Source: Ampullaceana balthica
Taxonomy: Eukaryota > Mollusca > Gastropoda > Lymnaeidae
Length of the DNA: 64,000 nucleotides
Assembly (NCBI GenBank): GCA_944989445.1
Contig: CALYLW010000437.1
Location: 124,001-188,000 of the forward strand
Reading direction: 5' to 3'
A program made the position numbers and the translations under genes. Positions within the stretch are counted from its first letter, which is position 1. Each line of letters starts with the position of its first letter. The notes under the pieces are model-generated. The model saw only the letters and a list, made by a program, of their open reading frames with translations, had not been told where the DNA came from and ran no database searches. This document shows, in pieces, positions 58,701-64,000 of the stretch.

Positions 58701-59526
58701 AAGCCCTGATTTTAAAAAATAAGAAAAGTTATTAAATAAATTGTAAGCCACCAATTATTTCAGTGGAATTTTTATTTAAAGTTACCCTTTTGATGTGTTG
58801 TCACATTTTTTCACCCCCCCTTCGTCACAAAAGTGTGAGCCCCCTCCCCCCCTAGGAGCGTGAAGTCATTTATGGACGGCCCCATAGCGGTGGTCGAGTG
58901 GCAGCGCACTGGACTGTCGTACAGATGGTCACGGGTTCGAATCCGTGTGAAGGCAAGGGTTTGTATTGTTCCCGGGGCCTAGGGCGTCCCTGAGTCACCC
59001 CGCTCCGAATGGCTACCTAACACTACAATTACATGTAGTTAGGTGGCTGGGTAATGCGTGGAACCCACAAAGCCGTGGCCTGTGAATGCTGCATCACTTG
59101 CCAACAGATCATCTGTCATGGTCTGTGGACGCAACTATCTTCTGCATAGAAGGAGCGGCTGTATTGATAATAAGATAAGACTACTAAATAAAAAGTTAAT
59201 CGACATAATTTAAGAGTTAAAATTTTTTTTTCAGACAGGCTACACCAAAACTTACCATTAATATCATATACACTTATATATGAAATTCCAAGAGCAACCG
59301 ACCAAACTATCATATTGGCTAGGTCTCGAAACGAAAATTCATCTTCCACAACTAGGATGCCCATATGAGCTGGGAGTTTTTTCAAATTTTTGGAGTCTGA
59401 CTGTATCGAAATGGGAGATTTTTTTGAAAAACTAAGCGTTTGTGTAGGCAAAAATAAAACTAAATAACGGAGAAACTCTCCTAAAGATATCAAATAATGT
59501 ATAAGACGAAGTAATATCGTCTTCAT
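46667..59526 (-). CDS. NUS1: NUS1 (Nogo-B receptor), complete five-exon gene
   Basis: Non-catalytic but essential subunit of the eukaryotic cis-prenyltransferase; with DHDDS it makes dehydrodolichyl diphosphate at the ER for protein glycosylation. Exons 59526-59256, 51363-51229, 50906-50748, 47191-47092 and 46757-46667 join to 756 nt, 251 codons plus stop, with every junction in phase (1, 1, 1, 2). It has an N-terminal membrane segment (residues 4-26), [13 protein letters not shown] (51-63), [14 protein letters not shown] (78-91), [15 protein letters not shown] (193-207), [12 protein letters not shown] (210-221) and the C-terminal QRFGK. R248-F-G250 is the RxG motif needed for complex activity. 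The human protein is about 290 residues, longer mainly at the N-terminus. Intron 1 is 7.9 kb and full of transposons. No catalytic Asp is expected in this subunit. Confidence 0.95.
46758..47091. other. NUS1 intron 4
   Basis: 334 bp, GT at 47091-47090 and AG at 46759-46758. No other feature. Confidence 0.85.
47092..47191 (-). CDS. NUS1: NUS1 exon 4
   Basis: Encodes [20 protein letters not shown], then [13 protein letters not shown], the most conserved part of NUS1 (human PDPDL-KFG-VDS, GFLPW-IRLTEI). The donor ATAAT|GTAAGT is clear. The start is less certain: I take the acceptor TATTGACAG at 47192, which gives Glu189. The AAG at 47213-47211 is also in phase and would add seven codons. Neither has a strong pyrimidine tract. 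Confidence 0.9.
47457..48917 (+). mobile_element. pogo/Tigger-like nonautonomous element, copy 3
   Basis: 1,461 bp between TA and TA. Left CAGTCGAAACCGCTTAAGTC, right GGTAAGTGGGTTCGACTG. Closely similar to copy 1 over its full length, with the same orientation. No transposase frame. It lies in NUS1 intron 3. Confidence 0.87.
49035..50636 (+). mobile_element. hAT element with TAGGGGTCTACCGATA ends, copy 1
   Basis: 1,602 bp. Left TAGGGGTCTACCGATATCTG, right TATCGGTAGACCCCTA. AAAAATAC at 49027-49034 and at 50637-50644 is a perfect 8 bp target duplication. The right part is four or five diverged tandem copies of an approximately 130 bp block (AAATTTAAGAATGACGTCAT, TTTTTGTCCTAACAAATA, runs of ATATCGG). 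A 136-codon open frame at 49535-49945 is not kept in frame in the other copy, so I do not treat it as coding. It lies in NUS1 intron 3. Confidence 0.93.
50748..50906 (-). CDS. NUS1: NUS1 exon 3
   Basis: 159 nt, phase 1 at both ends. Acceptor TTTCTTACCTAG, donor TTTCAAG|GTAAAA. Encodes [20 protein letters not shown], then [20 protein letters not shown], then [12 protein letters not shown]. It corresponds to the NUS1 stretch with the SPEDG-IV-AAQ-FC pattern in vertebrates. No open-frame search finds it because it lacks a start codon. Confidence 0.9.
51229..51363 (-). CDS. NUS1: NUS1 exon 2
   Basis: 135 nt, phase 1 at both ends. Acceptor TTTTTCCTTAG, donor AATGCAG|GTACGT. Encodes [20 protein letters not shown], then [20 protein letters not shown] and QSNA. 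The opening KRN and the following heptad-like helix match the vertebrate segment after SVYDRQG. The split Gly91 joins exon 1. Confidence 0.9.
51364..52050. other. NUS1 intron 1, 3' part
   Basis: AT-rich intron. The frame 51837-52061 has no resemblance to a known family. Confidence 0.5.
52051..52550. repeat. AAATCC-ended dispersed element, copy 4
   Basis: Nearly identical to 42849-43345 and in the same orientation: CCCGTAAAAAACCAAGTTTT, AATAATTTAATTACGGTACA, GAGTTAATATAAAGGATTTA. It lies in NUS1 intron 1. Confidence 0.8.
52760..52935. repeat. fragment of the AAATCC-ended family, inverted
   Basis: CATTGTATCAAAATTTCAGA, GTACCGTAATTAAATTAATG and CATTTTTAGTTTAAGTC are the reverse complement of the interior of copies 1 and 2 (33660-33760). 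Confidence 0.65.
53640..54150 (-). pseudogene. zinc-finger N-terminal part of a hAT-derived gene, truncated
   Basis: The minus-strand frame reads [20 protein letters not shown], then [10 protein letters not shown] ... [13 protein letters not shown] (a Cys-x2-Cys, His-x5-His BED/C2H2-like finger), a Ser/Thr-rich linker, then [20 protein letters not shown] and [14 protein letters not shown]. The last block is the conserved segment that normally precedes the catalytic part of hAT-derived proteins. After it the frame drifts into unrelated residues, and no catalytic part follows. There is no ATG at the family's usual start (GTG-AAA-TGT). It lies in NUS1 intron 1 on the same strand, so it could be spliced as a cryptic exon. 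Confidence 0.7.
54151..56908. other. NUS1 intron 1, no gene recognised
   Basis: 2.7 kb of AT-rich intron. A short direct repeat of TTTATCCGACC-type (five units, about 55745-55858: TTATCCGACTGAGG, TTATCCTACCGAGA, TTATCCGACCGAGG and so on) is present. Repeated TCTAGATCTA-type words occur around 54400-55050. Confidence 0.5.
55745..55862. repeat. short degenerate repeat, TTTATCCGACC units
   Basis: About six spaced units of TTTATCCGACC or TTATCCGACCAAAA. Too short and irregular to classify. Confidence 0.6.
56909..58117 (-). mobile_element. hAT element with TAGGGGTCTACCGATA ends, copy 2 (inverted)
   Basis: 1,209 bp. TAGGGGTCTACCGATATGCC at the left and GATATCGGTAGACCCCTA at the right. CCATTAGC at 56901-56908 and at 58118-58125 is a perfect 8 bp target duplication. 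It is the reverse complement of the copy at 49035 over most of its length, with three rather than four or five of the 130 bp internal blocks. It lies in NUS1 intron 1. Confidence 0.93.
58163..58392 (-). mobile_element. LINE 3' fragment, family of 27427-28260
   Basis: The minus strand ends in TAGGATGCAATAATCTTCTG, and the coding part reads ...[14 protein letters not shown] (plus-strand CAGGCAACCCATTCCACGCC). About 230 bp, strongly 5'-truncated. It lies inside a copy of the TIR element. Confidence 0.85.
58393..58885 (-). mobile_element. partial TIR element, family with GTCCATAAATGACGT ends, copy D
   Basis: The right end GTCATTTATGGACGGCCCC (58863-58881) and the preceding 450 bp are the reverse complement of the left part of copy B (29755-30250), including TACGCCAACCAGCGTTTGAT and GATGTCAACATCAAACGACA. 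The left boundary is unclear (about 58127) because of the LINE insertion. Confidence 0.7.
58887..59188 (+). mobile_element. tRNA-derived SINE, copy 3
   Basis: AGCGGTGGTCGAGTGGCAGC (A box), GGGTTCGAATCCGTGTGAAG (B box), body GGGCGTCCCTGAGTCACCCC, and the tail GGACGCAACTATCTTCTGCA ending TTGATAATAAGATAAGA. Full length. It lies in NUS1 intron 1, only about 70 bp before exon 1, opposite in strand to the gene. Confidence 0.92.
59256..59526 (-). CDS. NUS1: NUS1 exon 1 (membrane anchor and first conserved block)
   Basis: The start ATG at 59526-59524 has an in-frame TAA about 30 nt upstream. The hydrophobic segment [20 protein letters not shown] (5-24) is the ER membrane anchor. [30 protein letters not shown] and [10 protein letters not shown] follow; these align with vertebrate NUS1 (LP-HLG-LV-E, DLADLV-W--ALGISHISVYD). 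The donor AATG|GTAAGT at 59255-59254 leaves phase 1. The open frame continues into the intron to 59116; that part is not coding. Confidence 0.94.
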
Positions 59527-59700
59527 ATCTATGCCGCTTAGTTTTTTAAAGTTTTATTTATTTTCTGATGAAACGTTTCATAGTCCAAAAACCTAAACAA
59601 TCCCACTCGTGTCGAACCGGCAGTAGATCCTTATTTCCGGATATAAAGGTTCGGAGTAATGGCTCACTGATATAATAATTAGACAATAGAAATAGTTTAT
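59527..59700 (-). promoter_or_regulatory. probable NUS1 5' UTR and core promoter region
   Basis: On the minus strand the 170 bp before the ATG contain TATATCCGGAAATAAGG (an ETS-type CCGGAA site) and CTGCCGGTTCGACACGAGTG. No TATA box stands at a fixed distance. This is the layout of a TATA-less housekeeping promoter, but the transcription start is not known. Confidence 0.35.
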
Positions 59701-60504
59701 TTAAGTTATTATTTAAAAGGAAAGCTTTAAAATATGTTTAATACTTATTAGTTCATTTTAATTCATTATATATGAACAATCATCATACTAGTTAATATGT
59801 AATATTATATTGCTGACGTTGATTGAATACTGCAGTAACTAGGTGAGACAGATGGTGTAGTTTGATTGGCTCTGTTCTTTCATAAACCACGCCCATACAG
59901 CTGATTATACGACACCTTTCCCGTCCCTTCAAGTTCAACGTCAACAGTCTTTCAAAAAGAGAAGTGTATGGATGGCCGCCGTCAAAAGGGAGGTGGGGAG
60001 GGGGGGCTTTTGTTTTTTTAGACAAGGTGCGAAATTCTCCACAACTTGATGTTTTTAATGAGGTTGCGAAATTAACGGCCATCACCGACCTCTGCGGTGC
60101 TCTCTTTCTTCTCAATAATTCCACTTGTCATTCCTACGTCTTCGGTGGTCGATTCCATGATTCCATGTCCCATTTGAAGGCAGGGATTTGATCCCGGTGT
60201 AACAGGCCAGATTAAATCACTGACCAGAATATACCCTTTTGACAACATGAGGATATATAGTAAACATTGAATGAATGACTAATTAGAAATTCTATTGGTG
60301 TTTTATATTTTTCTGGTAAATGTATAATATAAAAACAGGGTATTAGTAGGCCTGACAGGACGTAACACAACAGCGAACGTTTCGACAAAGAGCCTTCCTC
60401 AACGGACAAATAGTACACAAATGAAACGAATAAAACGAAATAAAATAAAAAACACTTAGCTGCGGTGAAATCCAAGTAGTCCAGTAGAGATGTAGACATT
60501 TTAA
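59701..60504. other. upstream of NUS1, repeat remnants, no gene
   Basis: The frame 60124-59792 (minus) shows no family. GTTTCGACAAAGAGCCTTCC at 60380-60399 (minus GGAAGGCTCTTTGTCGAAAC) is the signature of the linker in Penelope-like elements and resembles the motif at 9015, without the CTGATGA core. Confidence 0.45.
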
Positions 60505-60715
60505 GCGTAGATAAGCGTAGGACGCAAAAATCTTCTGTATAGAAGGAGCTTCTGTAAACAGATAAGATAAGATAAGATACACCAAAGAAAGCTTTAAGAA
60601 ACTATAACAAATTCAAAAACAAGCTAGTAGATTCATTACTGGAGAATATTCAAAACTGACAATTAGAGTAACATCTTTAGTTAATGTTAAATCATCAAAC
60701 CTTGAAACACTAGAG
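60505..60715 (+). mobile_element. LINE fragments, tail and RT C-terminal piece
   Basis: AAGCGTAGGACGCAAAAATC, then GATAAGATAAGATAAGATA, is the LINE 3' tail. Directly after it, AGATTCATTACTGGAGAATA to ACCTTGAAACACTAGAG matches 27838-27912 of the plus-strand LINE. The second piece is interrupted by the hAT-like element at 60716. Confidence 0.8.
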
Positions 60716-62154
60716 CAGGGGTTGGGAAACTTTTTTGTCTGAGAGAGCCATAAGCACCACATATTTTGAAAAGTAATTCTGTGAGAGCCATATTTTTTTT
60801 TAAAACTAGTGTTTTTTTCTCGCGTAACGCCCCGGAACTGCGTTCCGGCACCTTTTTTCCATTGTTATTTTTATCACTGTTAGGAATGATTTATCAGGTT
60901 GCGTTTAAAACTAAAAGTAAAGTAAGCGTGTGCATTTTGTGTTTCAACACTAAAAGTACAATAATTATTTCTCTGAATTCTTTTTAATAACATTGATTTG
61001 CTGTTGCTAATCAATAATGGTATTTCTTACTATTAATGCGACTTATGGTGCTGCATGGCTTTGCTGATGGCTTTGTAGTCTCGTTGATACGTGGTGAGTT
61101 TAAGCTTCATGCAGGCCATGAGACTTCATCCATTAAATGTGACCGCTGGTTGGTCTTCATGTTCTTTAGGTGTGAGAAATACTGTTCTCATGCATTTGTA
61201 GCGCCAAACATTGTCTTTCAAGCAATACTCACACGCTGCAGTGTGTGGTATGTGACATGGAGCGAGTTCTCAGTTTTGACAATCAGCAGGTCTGCGTGTT
61301 GAAGCTTTTTTCATTCCTGCCCACTTGTGTTGGCTGGCCAACTCTGCTTGCTGTCGTGCAAGTCTTTCTATATCTTCATGCAGTGACAAACTTATTTACC
61401 CACATGTCTGAGGCCTTCAGGGCAGCAGCTTGGAGCTCAAAATCTCTGAAGGAGACAACTGGGATGCCACTCAGGTCAGTGCTGTCCACTGCACACTCGT
61501 GTGGATGGGTGATGAACTTAAAAAGACGAGTGTGCTCGCGAAATTCTCTAAATCGCACTTTAAATGACTGCAGTTGATTGGACGTGAATCCTGCTTGCTG
61601 CTGAATATTAAGATTTTGAGCAGGGTAAATTGCTGTGCACGTATCTTTGAACTCTCCCAGTTTTTCAAAGTTTAGTAAACGACCTGTTTCAATGTAGGCG
61701 AAGAAGAGTTATAGCCTGTTTTCAAATGCAAACACTGCTTGTCCATCAACAAAAGCAGCAATAGAGTCTTCCCTTTTTAAATTAACATTATCAAAGTATT
61801 CATTAACTTTATTGAATTCCCCAATTCCTTGACATCGCAAATTAAGAGGAGCGCAAAACAATGTTCTCTTCAAATATTTGAAACGTTTGTACTAAACATA
61901 TACCATAGGTTGCGCATTACTAATGACATTAGTGGACTCATTAAGCTGAATAGCAAGAATTTACTCGCTTTTATAGCATGCGTTTTCTGGGAGGAACCGG
62001 TTCAATACTGGGCTTATCTTCCAAGCGTACACGTACACATGACGGATTTGAATATATCTAGCGGATTTTATATGTCCCCAAATGAGTCTCAATTACCCTA
62101 GAGAATTCCATTCTTACCCTAATTGGGGTAATTTACCCTGTTCGCTGACCCCTG
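60716..62154 (-). mobile_element. hAT-like element with decayed transposase
   Basis: Left CAGGGGTTGGGAAACTTTTT, right inverse CAGGGGTCAGCGAACAG. No clear target duplication. The minus strand from about 61760 to 61376 reads IAAFVDGQAVFAFENRL, a stop, LFFAYIETGRLLNFEKLGEF, GFTSNQLQSFKVRFREF, then ALKASDMWVNKFVTA and a stop. This resembles the C-terminal half of GTF2IRD2/EPM2AIP1-type hAT transposases, including the S/D-x-W-xx-KF signature. Stops and the missing N-terminal part make it a pseudogene. The nested remnant in copy B (30125-30940) belongs to the same family. Confidence 0.7.
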
Positions 62155-63249
62155 TTATAGTCACTTTTTGTGAGAGCATTACGGGTATCTGACAGTCTTT
62201 ACCACAGCTTTTGCACCTAGCTCCTCTGTTTGTAGCCTCATACCTCGGCTACTATGACGCCCTCTTTGACAACTGTGCGCCACGTTATTATTCCTCTGTG
62301 CTTCAAATAGCTGAACATTTAGTACTAGAAAGCTGTATATATCATATGTTGTCACGGAGATATCATAATTATGGAAGCCTATTTGAATGCAATAATTAAA
62401 AAAACAACAACATTTCTTTTAATATTTTCCAAAATGTCATGCAAGGATATTTGGTATTATGGTGACTGCAAGGTCTGACGATTTTATGTCTCTTTATAAT
62501 GGCATAGATCATACGTTCATTGTCCTTGTCAGGAATCTTCGCTTATGCTGAGATATTAGTTGCTTTCTTTACAACAACTTATGGAAACTCGAAACCAACG
62601 CGGTAATAACACAGAGGCAGTGATCTTGTATATTATTTAAATGCTAAGATATTCAAGAAATTTATGTATACTATAAACATTAATTTACGAGGAAGACACT
62701 TTGGCCGTTTGCACATTGAAAAAGAACTTCAGTACTATGTGGGGTAAATAATCATAGTGGTTAAGTAGAGACACTTTTTAATTTATTACTATAATAGAAA
62801 ACATTGTGTTAACAGTACAATTTTTATTTATGGTCATTTTTGGTCGACCTCTTTTTCTCTTACACAGACAACAGGTTAACGATAAATCTAACTGTCACAG
62901 TGATGAACACAAAAATGGTAGTGGCCAATATTACTATAACTATAATATCACTTGTTTTGAAAATGATTTTTTGATTTTTGTTTACTCGTTGCGTCAACTG
63001 CGGTTTGCTCAAAGGAAGGCCAGATGAGTTTTTATTTTACACAAATAAGCGTCTGTCAAGAAAAGGGGAAAGTTGTGTGTGTGTGTGTGTGATCACTAAA
63101 AATAATAAATCTGGATGAAATGTTAGTTACCACGATTTCATTGAATGGATTTCTTAATTTCCAAAATTTTGCTTGTCTAGGTTGTGGGGTTTTTTAAAAT
63201 TTAATTTTAAAAAAAATATTTAAAAATAATATTTTTAATGGCATAGCAC
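62155..63249. other. no gene seen
   Basis: AT-rich sequence with a GT microsatellite at 63075-63091. The short open frames (62211-62399, 62806-63027) show no family resemblance. Confidence 0.5.
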
Positions 63250-63300
63250 CAGTGGCGTAGCGAGGGGGGCAAGGGAGGGGAAAATAGGTCCCCGAGAGCC
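63250..63300. mobile_element. left end of a hAT-like element (CAGTGGCGTAGC)
   Basis: CAGTGGCGTAGCGAGGGGGGCA matches the left end of the hAT element at 32044; only the first 12 bases are shared. No right end was found before the window edge. Confidence 0.45.
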
Positions 63301-63669
63301 ACGTTAGGGGGCGCTAAAATGAGTATTAAAACTCATTATTTAATTTTATTTTGATGTAAACTATTGTATCCCAAATAGGCCTACGTTTGCAAGATTGAAT
63401 TTTGGAGCTCCGAAAATATCTTCATTACAAACCAGTTGGAAAGCATTATTTTGGCGCCCCCATTGAGCGTTAATGGGCGCCATTCTACTCATAATTAAAA
63501 GACACATCCACAATGAAGAATTGCTGATGGCGTTTAAAAAAAAACTGAGTTGCTTGGTGTGAGACTAGGGGATCAGGAAGAGGCAAGGGTGATTCTATTA
63601 ATAGAACAGACAGAGACGACACTAAAAGCAAACAAAATGACCAAGACAAGAAAAAGGAATGGCTTAAAG

Positions 63670-63745
63670 CAGTGGTTCTCAACCTGTGGTCTGCAGAACA
63701 CTAGTGGTCCGCGAAGATGTGCCTGGTGGTCCGCGAGCAAAGCAT
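63670..63745. mobile_element. left end of a hAT-like element (CAGTGGTTCTCAACC)
   Basis: CAGTGGTTCTCAACCTGTGG, then GTGGTCCGCGAAGATGTGCC, is typical of hAT nonautonomous elements and related in style to 17712-17898. The right end is not in the window. Confidence 0.5.
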
Positions 63746-64000
63746 AAAATTTACGCACTGTATGATTCATTGTGAAATACTAGCAAGTAAAAGAATTAAC
63801 ACAGACTTAAAATATATTTTTGATCTGGCCTAAATAGTTTTTAAATTTTATCGAGGCTCGTCCATTAAATTCTCGTCTCTTTGATTTCTTATGTTCGAAT
63901 ATGAATCTTGAACATTAACAGTTAGGCCTACTGATGTATACTGAAGTTCGCTGGTTATAAGACTGTTTGAATTACGTGATGACGTAAGAGAGTTTCTTGT

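Noticed and set aside
59792..60124. 110-codon minus-strand frame upstream of NUS1
   Set aside because: No family resemblance, low-complexity G/C runs, no splice sites.
1..64000. Bacterial-type operons, defence systems, phage or toxin genes
   Set aside because: There are no ribosome-binding sites, no dense gene arrangement and no recognisable families. Both real genes are spliced metazoan genes.

Overview
The window is animal (metazoan) nuclear DNA: AT-rich, dominated by introns, transposon remnants and minisatellites, with short coding exons bounded by GT/AG splice sites. No bacterial, plasmid or phage gene organisation is visible. The repeat spectrum and the closeness of the two genes to invertebrate homologues suggest a lophotrochozoan, quite possibly a gastropod mollusc; that species guess is inference only.

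Two real protein genes can be assembled, both on the minus strand. (1) A beta-1,4-galactosyltransferase-family (GT7) Golgi glycosyltransferase: exons 1-4 at 20047-19705, 13555-13323, 12543-12356 and 7208-7086. All splice phases agree. The last exons lie beyond the left edge. (2) NUS1 (Nogo-B receptor, the non-catalytic subunit of the cis-prenyltransferase for dolichol synthesis): five exons at 59526-59256, 51363-51229, 50906-50748, 47191-47092 and 46757-46667. They give a complete 251-residue reading frame ending in the diagnostic RxG motif. Neither gene shows as one long open frame; both were read from short conserved exons.

Layout: 1-7 kb is the 3' part of the GT7 gene or its flank, packed with minisatellites (28, 31, 21 and 26 bp units) and old repeats. 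7-20 kb holds the GT7 exons; the introns carry a 38 bp array, two copies of a 1.5 kb pogo/Tigger-like element in opposite orientation, LINE fragments and a small hAT element. 20.6-23.4 kb is an extremely uniform 34 bp array of about 82 copies that is open in all three forward frames. 24.8-46.6 kb is intergenic: LINE fragments, a TIR-element family with GTCCATAAATGACGTCA ends, hAT elements with perfect 8 bp target duplications, a broken endonuclease/RT LINE, an LTR with its polypurine tract, and a 29 bp array. 46.6-59.5 kb is NUS1, whose introns hold two hAT copies in opposite orientation, a pogo-like copy and a zinc-finger/hAT-derived gene fragment. 59.5-64 kb is the NUS1 upstream region and more transposon remnants.

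The most notable observations are the two assembled genes; inverted element pairs flanking exons 2-3 of both genes (a layout that favours circular RNA or dsRNA); a tRNA-derived SINE sharing its 3' tail with a LINE in the same window; CpG-type decay as nearly the only variation in the 34 bp array; and all four allele combinations at two sites of the 29 bp array. I found no evidence for an undescribed enzymatic or defence system here.
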